DNA of 19,791 nt from Prevotella sp. Its GTDB lineage: Bacteria; Bacillota; Clostridia; Oscillospirales; Ruminococcaceae. Positions within the stretch are counted from its first letter, which is position 1; the number at the start of each line of letters is the position of its first letter. The stretch spans positions 74,340 through 94,130 of the forward strand of contig JAMPIC010000001.1 of the NCBI GenBank assembly GCA_023663025.1, given 5' to 3'. Positions 13,055 to 19,228 of the stretch are shown here, one piece after another. Both the position numbers and the translations under genes were made by a program. The notes below the pieces were generated by a model that made no database searches, had not been told where the DNA came from, and saw only the letters and a list, made by a program, of their open reading frames with translations.

Positions 13055-15433
13055 TCACTGCATCTGCGAGACTTTCACATAAATTTTCCCGTCCTCCGCC
13101 ATGACTGTGGCTTTGTCGCCCCGCTTGACCGTACCGTCCAGAATGTTTTTGGACAGAACGCTTTCCACCTCGGAGGTTATCTTCCTGCGCAGCTTTCTCG
13201 CGCCCGTCCTGTCAAGACCGTCCGAGACCAGCGCGTCTATGGCTTCGCCGCTGAATTCCAGAGATATCTCCATGGCTTCGGCGCGGCGGCAAAGTCCAGT
13301 CAGCATTTTTCCCGCGATCTTTCTCAGGTCGGCTTTTTCAAGCTTTTTAAAGACGATTATTTCGTCCAGCCTGCCTATAAGCTCGGGACGGAATTTCTCC
13401 CGCAAGGCTTTAAGCACGTCCGCTTTTGCCGCGCCGCTGTCCGCTTCCCCGTCAAGAAAACCCACGGATTTTTTGTCCCCCATAAGCTCCGCCCCCACGT
13501 TTGAGGTGAGAATGATAACCGCGCTGCGGAAGCTGACCCGTCTGCCCTTGCTGTCGGTGAGAATGCCGTCCTCCATTATCTGGAGCAGGATATTGCTTAT
13601 ATCGCCGTGAGCCTTTTCTATCTCGTCGAAAAGTATTACGCTGTACGGTTTTTTCCGCACCTTTTCGGTGAGCTGACCGCCGTCCTCGCAGCCCATATAG
13701 CCGGGAGGCGCGCCTATCAGCTTGCTTACGCTGTGTTTCTCCATATATTCGGACATATCAAATCTTATCATGGAATTTTCCGTGCCGAAAAGACATTCCG
13801 CCAAAGCCTTGGAAAGCTCGGTCTTGCCCGCCCCCGACGGTCCGGTAAAGAGAAAGCACCCCATGGGGCGGGAGGGGTCTTTCAGTCCCGCCCTGCTTCG
13901 GCGGATAGCGTCCGCGACGGCGGCGACGGCTTCGTCCTGACCTATCACACGCTTTTTAAGCTCGTTCTCCAGTTCCAGCAGACGCTTGCTTTCGTCGGCG
14001 GTAAGCTTTGTTACGGGTATGCCCGTCGCCAGCGACACCACCTCCGCAATGCTTTCCTCGGTGACTTCCACGGACGGCGCTTCGCTGTCGCTGTACCAGC
14101 TTGTACCGCCCCGCCTTTTGCAGTCGCTGCCGCTGCCGGTGCTGCTGAGTCCCGTACAGCTTTCGGTCTGCTTTTCAAGCATTCTTCTGAGATTTTCCGC
14201 AAGCTCGCTGAGGGTTCTCGGGGTCTCGGCGTACTTCATTCTCGCCCGCGACGAAGCCTCGTCGATAAGGTCGATCGCCTTGTCGGGTAGAAACCTGTCC
14301 GGAAGATATCTGACCGACATGGACACCGCCGCCCTGACCGCGCCGTCAGTAATGGAAACGCTGTGGAAATCCTCATAGCAGCGTTTCAGTCCGCCGATAA
14401 TGCTGACCGCCTCTTCCTCGGTAGGCTCTTTTATAAGCACCTGCTGGAAACGGCGTTCCAGCGCGCTGTCTTTTTCGATAAATCTGCGGTACTCCTCCAA
14501 GGTTGTCGCGCCGATTATCTGGAGTTCCCCCCGGGCAAGCTGCGGCTTGAGAATGTTCGCCGCGTCAATGGCTCCCTCGGCAGCTCCCGCGCCCACCACG
14601 GTGTGAAGCTCGTCTATGAAAAGGATTATCCGTCCATTTGCGGCGACCTCGTCAAGGCACTGTTTTATGCGCTCCTCGAAATCTCCCCGGTACTTCGCGC
14701 CCGCAAGCATGGAGGTAAGGCTCAGTGAAAAAAGCTGTTTCCCGCGTATGGCTTCGGGGACGCGTCCCTCGGCGAGCATGACGGCGATCCCCTCGGCTAC
14801 GGCGGTCTTGCCCACGCCCGCTTCGCCCACAAGGCAGGGATTGTTTTTCGTCCTGCGGGAAAGCACCTGAATGACCCGTTCTATCTCCTTGTCGCGGCAG
14901 AACACGGGGTCGAACTTTTTCTCGCGGGCGGCTTTGGTGAGGTCTTTGCCGTACTTCAGAAGCGTGGGAGTTTTGGGAACGCTTCCCGAAACGTCGCTTG
15001 CAGCCGAAGCGGAGCAGGCTTTGGTAAGTCCCGAAAGACTGCCGCCTATTTCCTCGATAATGCTGACGGCGGTGCACTGTTCCTCGCGGAGCAGAGACAG
15101 CAGGATATGCTCCGTACCCGTCAGCCGTGCGCCGCTTTCCGAAGCCAGAATAAAGGCTCTTTCGATTATTCTTTTCACGGAGGGCGTAGCCGCGTCCCGA
15201 TCAACGGCGCAGGGTTCGCCCCTGCCCACGAGAGCGGTCACTCTGCCGAGGATCATTTCCTCCTTTATCCCGCACATTCTGAAAATACCCGAAGCCGTGC
15301 AGTTGGGTTCGCCCGCAAGCGCGAGGAGGAGATGTTCGCTGCCCATGTAGATATGCCCCAGACGTCCCGCCTGAATGTAAGCCTTGTTGATGACGATGTT
15401 CGCTTTTTTCGTAAAGCTTTCAAGATTATACAT
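13055..15433 (-). CDS. clpC: ClpC-type AAA+ unfoldase of the Clp protease
   Basis: The product is 792 residues. It has an N-terminal Clp-N repeat domain (1-145), AAA1 with Walker A GEAGVGKT (203-210) and Walker B LFIDELH (271-277), and AAA2 with Walker A GPSGAGKT (531-538) and Walker B ILFDEIEKAH (about 600-609). A VGF loop (KKSVGFLDGE) matches the ClpP-docking tripeptide, so it should feed substrates to ClpP. The middle region (400-455) is odd: the coiled coil with its UVR-like F-x-K-A-A-x-L-R-D segment is replaced by a Ser/Gly-rich linker (TGLSSTGSGSDCKRRGG), which should change binding of MecA- or McsB-type adaptors. The RBS is weak (GAAAGGG). The gene stands alone without ctsR-mcsA-mcsB upstream; a repeat element lies directly upstream instead. 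Confidence 0.95.
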   Translation of the reverse strand: MYNLESFTKKANIVINKAYIQAGRLGHIYMGSEHLLLALAGEPNCTASGIFRMCGIKEEMILGRVTALVGRGEPCAVDRDAATPSVKRIIERAFILASESGARLTGTEHILLSLLREEQCTAVSIIEEIGGSLSGLTKACSASAASDVSGSVPKTPTLLKYGKDLTKAAREKKFDPVFCRDKEIERVIQVLSRRTKNNPCLVGEAGVGKTAVAEGIAVMLAEGRVPEAIRGKQLFSLSLTSMLAGAKYRGDFEERIKQCLDEVAANGRIILFIDELHTVVGAGAAEGAIDAANILKPQLARGELQIIGATTLEEYRRFIEKDSALERRFQQVLIKEPTEEEAVSIIGGLKRCYEDFHSVSITDGAVRAAVSMSVRYLPDRFLPDKAIDLIDEASSRARMKYAETPRTLSELAENLRRMLEKQTESCTGLSSTGSGSDCKRRGGTSWYSDSEAPSVEVTEESIAEVVSLATGIPVTKLTADESKRLLELENELKKRVIGQDEAVAAVADAIRRSRAGLKDPSRPMGCFLFTGPSGAGKTELSKALAECLFGTENSMIRFDMSEYMEKHSVSKLIGAPPGYMGCEDGGQLTEKVRKKPYSVILFDEIEKAHGDISNILLQIMEDGILTDSKGRRVSFRSAVIILTSNVGAELMGDKKSVGFLDGEADSGAAKADVLKALREKFRPELIGRLDEIIVFKKLEKADLRKIAGKMLTGLCRRAEAMEISLEFSGEAIDALVSDGLDRTGARKLRRKITSEVESVLSKNILDGTVKRGDKATVMAEDGKIYVKVSQMQ

Positions 15434-15511
15434 AAGCTTTATCTGCCCTTTCAGAGATTAGAAATTAGAGGTTAGAGGATAGAGGGCGGGAATGTTCGGA
15501 ATGCGGGGAAT
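15434..15511. repeat. Short TTAGAGG-type repeats upstream of clpC
   Basis: Bases 15453-15485 are variants of GAGATTAGAAATTAGAGG and TTAGAGGATAGAGGG, the same word family as 8598-8620 after xylA. No convincing clpC promoter is visible here; its promoter may lie within or beyond the adjoining element. Confidence 0.5.
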
Positions 15512-15745
15512 CGGTAAATTGTAATTTAGCGTATAATTTTTCGGCAGCTGTAGGGCGGGGGCTTGCTCCCGCCTGTTTCTGCAACGATGTTCGTAGGGGC
15601 GGGGTCTCCCCGCCCGCAGGTCACATAACCAGCGGGACGGGAAACCCGTCCCCTACAGAATTTTACCGCAAACCTATTTAGGCGGGAGCAAGCCCCCGCC
15701 CTACGGTCGGTGTCAAAACGTTTCGCCGCTAAACAACAATTTACG
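15512..15745. repeat. MITE-like nested palindromic element
   Basis: The outer ends are inverted: CGGTAAATTGTAATTTAGCG (15512-15531) against CGCTAAACAACAATTTACG (15727-15745), with a few mismatches. Inside lies a perfect 24-bp inverted repeat, 15550-15573 with 15681-15704 (GTAGGGCGGGGGC... and its complement), each arm itself able to fold into a hairpin. Further in are hairpins at about 15597-15614 (GGCGGG/CCCGCC type) and 15635-15652 (GGGACGGG, AAA, CCCGTCCC). No open reading frame of note is present. It resembles the GTAGGGGCGGG-type intergenic repeats of Clostridia. The left end equals the repeat end at 281-300. Confidence 0.75.
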
Positions 15746-15955
15746 CTTTTCCCGGTCCGTTAAGCCACAGACCGCTCTGTCCTATATTATTGCACGTCTC
15801 TTCAAAAATATTTGTCATAAATCGGAAAAATAATTAACCGCCAATTTCTGTAACCAAAATCGCGCCCCGGCATAGAATGAACTATGAAAAGCCGCAAGGT
15901 ACGGCAAATCGCCGCGCCGGGCTTTCAGAATACATTATTTAAGGAGCGTATCTTT
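15746..15955. other. Leader region of the Cys-rich peptide gene
   Basis: No gene was found. CATAGAAT at 15871-15878, with an ACC about 15 bases upstream, loosely resembles a SigK-type sporulation promoter (AC, then CATANNNTA), but the match is poor. The rest shows nothing I can name. Confidence 0.3.
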
Positions 15956-16096
15956 ATGAACTGTGGAATCTTTGGAAATGGCAATAGCTGCTGCTGGATC
16001 ATCATTATCCTCCTCGTTCTCTGGTTCTGCTGCGGCAATCAGAACAACGGCAGCGAGTGCGGCTGCAACAATAACAACAACTGCAGCATGTGCTGA
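15956..16096 (+). CDS. 46-residue Cys/Asn-rich single-pass membrane peptide
   Basis: The start at 15956 is set by AAGGAG at 15941-15946; an in-frame ATG at 15884 lacks an RBS. The peptide begins MNCGIFGNGNSCC, continues with one membrane helix (WIIIILLVLWF) and ends in a hydrophilic tail with repeated Asn and Cys (CGCNNNNNCSMC), eight cysteines in all. Small Cys-rich or Gly-rich single-helix peptides of this layout are common in spore-forming Clostridia and Bacilli (for example YjcZ-like proteins) and are often tied to spore coats. That link is inference, weakly supported by sigK lying 190 bases away on the other strand. A hairpin at 16157-16181 follows it. Confidence 0.65.
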   Translation: MNCGIFGNGNSCCWIIIILLVLWFCCGNQNNGSECGCNNNNNCSMC

Positions 16097-16156
16097 ACAA
16101 ACGCGCTTGCGGCAAACAAGTCCGAATAGGGACATATCTTACGGACTGAAATGGAA

Positions 16157-16181
16157 AAGCCGGTTTTTCGGAAACCGGCTT
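16157..16181 (+). terminator. Hairpin after the Cys-rich peptide gene
   Basis: AAGCCGGTTT (16157-16166) pairs with AAACCGGCTT (16172-16181), loop TTCGG, 60 bases after the stop codon. The T run is poor, so termination strength is uncertain. Confidence 0.6.
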
Positions 16182-16200
16182 AATTCCGTTTATGAGGCAA

Positions 16201-16238
16201 AATAAAACCGCTTCGGCGCACGTTATGCGGCGAAGCGG
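16201..16238 (-). terminator. Rho-independent terminator of sigK
   Basis: On the minus strand CCGCTTCG and CGAAGCGG (16208-16215 and 16231-16238) pair, with an inner CGC/GCG stem, and TTTTATTTT follows at the 3' side (16207 downward). Confidence 0.8.
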
Positions 16239-16287
16239 CAAGCTTCATTTTCCACACCCCCTCGGACAAACCTTGATGTCCCCCGAT

Positions 16288-17055
16288 TTATTTTGCGGAT
16301 TTTTTTCCGCCCTCCTTCACGGTCTCTTTCCGCCCCGAACCTGCGGGACAGGCTGTTCCGAATATGGAAGTTTTGTCGTATTTCTTTTTAAGAGTCTGCA
16401 AGGCTTTTTTCTCTATCCTTGACACATAGGAACGGGATATCCCCAGCTTGTCGGCGACCTCCCTCTGGGTGCGCGGAATGCAGCCGTAAAGCCCGTAGCG
16501 GTGCTTTATGACGGTTATCTCCCGCTCGTCCAGGCATTCTCCTATAAAACGGTAAAGCTGCTCGGACTTTATGTTCAGGTCGATCTTATCCAGTATGCCG
16601 TCGTCCTCGGCGATAATGTCTATCAAGGTGAGCTGGTTGCCCTCCTTGTCGGTGTCTATCGGCTCGTCGAAGTAAACGTCCCCCGCAGATTTTTTCAGGG
16701 AGCGGAAGTGCATCAGTATCTCATTTTCAATACATCTCGAAGCATAAGTGGCAAACCGCGTCTTTTTTGAGTAATCAAAAGTGGAGACCGCCTTGATAAG
16801 TCCGATAGTGCCTATGGAGATCAAGTCCTCCTGATCGGTGGTGACGTTGTAGTATTTTTTTATAATGTGCGCCACAAGCCGCAGATTGTGTTCTATCAGC
16901 TTGTTTTTCGCACTGCGGTCGCCTTCGTGCATTTTGCGGAAGCACTCCTCCTCCTCGGCTGCGGAAAGCGGTTTGGGGAACACTCCTCCCGATTCCAGAT
17001 GAAGCGCGAAATACAACAGATTTTCAAGCGCAAGATTTATCAGTTCGGTAAACAT
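16288..17055 (-). CDS. sigK: RNA polymerase sporulation sigma factor SigK
   Basis: The product is 255 residues from the ATG at 17055, chosen because GGAG/GGGAG lies 7-12 bases upstream and because clostridial SigK proteins begin with a similar hydrophobic segment; an ATG at 17070 is also possible. A short pro-like stretch (LINLALENLLYFALHLESGG) is followed by region 1.2/2 (FPKPLSAAEEEE, LIEHNLRLVAHIIKKYYN, EDLISIGTIGLIKAV, FATYASRCIENEILMHFR) and region 4 (TQREVADKLGISRSYVSRIE). These match SigK rather than SigE, SigF or SigG. The gene is continuous, with no skin-like element. The C-terminal 25 residues after KKKYDK are a basic, low-complexity extension. It directs late mother-cell genes for the spore coat and cortex; pro-sequence removal would need a SpoIVFB-type protease. 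Confidence 0.9.
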   Translation of the reverse strand: MFTELINLALENLLYFALHLESGGVFPKPLSAAEEEECFRKMHEGDRSAKNKLIEHNLRLVAHIIKKYYNVTTDQEDLISIGTIGLIKAVSTFDYSKKTRFATYASRCIENEILMHFRSLKKSAGDVYFDEPIDTDKEGNQLTLIDIIAEDDGILDKIDLNIKSEQLYRFIGECLDEREITVIKHRYGLYGCIPRTQREVADKLGISRSYVSRIEKKALQTLKKKYDKTSIFGTACPAGSGRKETVKEGGKKSAK

Positions 17056-17070
17056 TTTCTCCCACTCCAT

Positions 17071-17094
17071 TAAGCTTTTCTTTAGTAAAGCTTA
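17071..17094. promoter_or_regulatory. Inverted repeat directly before sigK
   Basis: TAAGCTTT (17071-17078) and AAAGCTTA (17087-17094) form an 8-bp dyad with an 8-base loop that stops just short of the alternative ATG at 17070. It could be an operator or an RNA hairpin near the RBS. I found no convincing SigE- or SigA-type promoter between here and 17233. Confidence 0.45.
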
Positions 17095-17233
17095 TGTCTT
17101 TGCGGGAATGTCCTATGCCAAAATAACGCCGCGCGGTCCGCCCGTCCGGACTGCCGAATGAAATAGGGAGTATATGGCTGTTTCGCGGGTATCGTCTCTC
17201 GGTATGATATATAAAGACGAAAAGCAATTGTTT

Positions 17234-17372
17234 TTTATAGCAAATCTGCAAAATAACGCATTTTGTAGGGGCAGATTCCATATCCGCCCGTTGTACATTT
17301 CCGTACATTTTAATCGGGCGCATATAGAATGCGCCTTACAAATGTGGTATTATTTTGTAGGATTGCTATAAA
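17234..17372. repeat. MITE-like palindromic element, 139 bp
   Basis: Terminal inverted repeats TTTATAGCAA (17234-17243) and TTGCTATAAA (17363-17372) are perfect, and the next 30 bases are imperfectly inverted (AAAATAACGCATTTTGTAGG against CAAATGTGGTATTATTTTG). The centre has GTAGGGGCAGATTCC and CGGGCGCATATAGAATGCGC words, the same GTAGGGG class as the element at 15512-15745. No coding potential is apparent. The flanks on the sigK side (17095-17233) and toward 17398 hold nothing else I can identify. Confidence 0.75.
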
Positions 17373-17397
17373 TTCTAAGCGGATGACAAAAACGCAA

Positions 17398-17436
17398 ACC
17401 GCCGTTCGGGTTCATTCCCGAGCGGCGGTGTTTTTT
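17398..17436. terminator. Terminator hairpin after the DUF4143 ATPase gene
   Basis: ACCGCCGTTCGGG (17398-17410) pairs with CCCGAGCGGCGGT (17417-17429) through 13 positions with one G-T pair, loop TTCATT. A TTTTTT run follows on the plus strand; the minus strand has TTTGCGTTTTT. It lies just past the stop codon at 17435. Confidence 0.75.
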
Positions 17437-18793
17437 ACAGGCAGATCGTCATGTAGGGCGGTATGCAGATGATGTCCTCTTTGAAGCTGAGGCTGCGCGG
17501 GTGGATCACATAGCACTCGCCGATGCGAGCCTTGTATTTTTCCTTGAAGCGTTTCAGCGACTCGATTGAATACTTCTTCCCCGACTTGACCTCAATGGGG
17601 TACACCTTGTATTTCAGCTTGCTGTTATTGGAGATCAGGAAGTCGATCTCGATATCGCTGCGGTGCTTCTCAGCATTGTAATGCGTATAGAAATACAGCT
17701 TGTGACCGTTTGCCGTTAGCATTTGGGCGATGGCATTCTCATAGAGCATACCCTCGTTCATGTTCAGCTTGTCACCGAGTATCTGCTTGTAGACCTCATC
17801 TTCCAGTAGCTCGTTCTCATCAAAGGCGTGACTTAAGAGCAGCCCCGTGTCCCCGAGATAGCACTTCACATATGCCCTGTTCTCGTTGACAGAAAGTCCC
17901 ACATTCGGGTCGCTGCACAGGAAGCACTCGTTTGATATCATCGAGTCCGACAGCCAAAAAAAGGTCTCCTCATATTGGTCGGCTTTGCTGCCTGCCGAAA
18001 CATCATTGAAGACTACCCGCTTTTCGTGTCGGGACAGCAGACCGGGTATCTGATCGAATATGGTGAGGACTTTACTCCTGTACTTACTGTCTATCTTCAT
18101 GATATCGCTGCGGTACAGCGAGAGGATGTCACGCTTTTCAATGTCAGCCTTATCAAAGTCTTTCCTGTTTTCCCGAAACGCGATCACGCTCTGTGGCATA
18201 CCGCCCACAAGCATATACTGCTTGAAAAGGAGCATTGCCTTATAATGAAGCTCATTCTCAAGCGGCATCCTGTCCGCAAAGCACTTACGGATATAGCCGC
18301 ATATCTGCTCCTCACCCAGAGCGTTGCAGAATTCCTCGAAATCAAGAGGATACATACTGAGATGACGCTCCTCAGAGGGAATGACAATATCCTTGACATT
18401 CTCCTTGATCGAGATGAGCGAGCCTGTTTCGATATAGTCGTATCTGCCATCGGCAACGAGGTACTTGACACACTCTCTCGCCTTTGGGTACATCTGCACT
18501 TCGTCAAAAATGATAAGCGACTCACGCTCGTACAGTTTTACCCCGTAGTATGCGGATAACAGCATGAAGAACGTATCAAGGTCGTTCATGTGCTTCACGA
18601 AATAATCTTTGACCTTGTCAGGACATTTGGCAAAGTCTATGAGAATATAGCTTTTGTACTCATTCCTGCCGAACTCCTCACATATCGTGGACTTCCCGAT
18701 ACGCCTTGCGCCCTCAATAAGAAAGGCTTTTTTGCCGTTCAGCTCTTTTTTTAAGCCGAGCAGCTTGTCATACATTTTTCGTTTCAGTATCAT
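17435..18793 (-). CDS. AAA-family ATPase with C-terminal DUF4143 (PD-(D/E)XK-like) domain
   Basis: The product is 452 residues. Residues 1-150 form an AAA_14 P-loop domain with Walker A GARRIGKST (28-36) and Walker B SLIIFDEVQ (Asp97, Glu98). The middle is helical with a GGMPQSVIAF motif typical of the family. The C-terminus holds SDIEIDFLISNN and YPIEVKSGKKYS, the D...ExK pattern of a restriction-nuclease-like fold. The start at 18793 is preferred because GAGG lies seven bases before it; an ATG at 18811 has no RBS. It has a strong promoter (18899-18927) and three spaced direct repeats in its leader. These ATPases are common in gut Firmicutes, often duplicated, with unknown function; links to mobile elements are suspected. 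A dead relative sits upstream, facing the other way. Confidence 0.9.
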   Translation of the reverse strand: MILKRKMYDKLLGLKKELNGKKAFLIEGARRIGKSTICEEFGRNEYKSYILIDFAKCPDKVKDYFVKHMNDLDTFFMLLSAYYGVKLYERESLIIFDEVQMYPKARECVKYLVADGRYDYIETGSLISIKENVKDIVIPSEERHLSMYPLDFEEFCNALGEEQICGYIRKCFADRMPLENELHYKAMLLFKQYMLVGGMPQSVIAFRENRKDFDKADIEKRDILSLYRSDIMKIDSKYRSKVLTIFDQIPGLLSRHEKRVVFNDVSAGSKADQYEETFFWLSDSMISNECFLCSDPNVGLSVNENRAYVKCYLGDTGLLLSHAFDENELLEDEVYKQILGDKLNMNEGMLYENAIAQMLTANGHKLYFYTHYNAEKHRSDIEIDFLISNNSKLKYKVYPIEVKSGKKYSIESLKRFKEKYKARIGECYVIHPRSLSFKEDIICIPPYMTICL

Positions 18794-18812
18794 AATAACG
18801 CCTCGTTCCATA

Positions 18813-18893
18813 ATACGCTGGTTTACTAATACTTTTAAATTCCTGAATGCGCAGGTTTAGATTTGCTTTGTAACACTATAATGCGCAGGTTTA
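18813..18893. repeat. Three 13-bp direct repeats at exact 34-bp spacing
   Basis: ATACGCTGGTTTA (18813-18825), ATGCGCAGGTTTA (18847-18859) and ATGCGCAGGTTTA (18881-18893) start 34 bases apart. Read toward the ATPase gene they are TAAACCTGCGCAT twice and TAAACCAGCGTAT once. They occupy the leader between the predicted transcription start (near 18892) and the start codon. Regular spacing of about three helix turns suggests same-face protein sites, as in operators or iterons. Confidence 0.8.
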
Positions 18894-18898
18894 TCATT

Positions 18899-18927
18899 AT
18901 TATACTGCATGATAACGGAAAAGTCAA
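18899..18927 (-). promoter_or_regulatory. Promoter of the DUF4143 ATPase gene
   Basis: On the minus strand TTGACT (18922-18927), 17 bases, TATAAT (18899-18904). The start of transcription is predicted near 18892, at the first of the 34-bp-spaced repeats, leaving a leader of about 100 bases. Confidence 0.85.
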
Positions 18928-18957
18928 GTGAATCGTCTTTGCACCGAGTAAATATGA

Positions 18958-19161
18958 CACTTTGTCCGTTTCACAGGGAAGGTCATCCGTCATGCAAAAG
19001 TCATACCTATAGAAGTAAAGTCCAAAAACGGCGCAACGCTGTCTCTGAATAATTTTATAAAGAATTACGATCCGCCTTTTGCGTATAAGCTTATTTCGGG
19101 GAATATCGACGTTTCGGATACTAAAATCACGCTTCCGCTTTATATGACGATGTTTATTTAA
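18958..19161 (+). pseudogene. C-terminal remnant of a second DUF4143 ATPase
   Basis: An open plus-strand frame from 18958 to TAA at 19159-19161 lacks a start and encodes about 67 residues. It contains KVIPIEVKSKNGATLSLNNF, then KNYDPPFAYKL and ends KITLPLYMTMFI. This is the terminal ExK-bearing part of DUF4143 proteins; the intact neighbour has YPIEVKSGKKYS and ends PPYMTICL. The remaining 80-85% of the gene (AAA domain and centre) is missing. The two are not close copies in this stretch, so it is an older or separately acquired relative rather than a fresh duplicate. It ends in the strong terminator at 19168-19207. Confidence 0.8.
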
Positions 19162-19167
19162 CGAAAA

Positions 19168-19207
19168 AAATAAAGGGAGACGGTTTTGATACCGTCTCCC
19201 TTTATTT
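19168..19207. terminator. Bidirectional terminator, 17-bp stem
   Basis: AAATAAAGGGAGACGG (19168-19183) pairs perfectly with CCGTCTCCCTTTATTT (19192-19207), plus one further T-A pair, loop of six bases. It ends both the remnant ATPase (plus) and the gene at the right edge (minus). Confidence 0.93.
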
Positions 19208-19228
19208 GTGAATTTTGCCGGAATATTA

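Noticed and set aside
13607..14290. Plus-strand open frame of 227 codons, and similar long frames opposite clpC, xylA and DUF5685
   Set aside because: These are shadows of GC-rich genes on the minus strand; those genes show full motif sets.
16288..17055. sigK interrupted by a skin-type element
   Set aside because: The reading frame is continuous through regions 2 and 4.
17095..17233. SigE-type promoter for sigK (GATACC ... CATATACT)
   Set aside because: The distance between the boxes is too short and the -35 match is poor.
18813..18893. Possible small CRISPR array
   Set aside because: The repeats are only 13 bp, the spacers 21 bp, there are three units, no cas genes, and they sit in a promoter leader.
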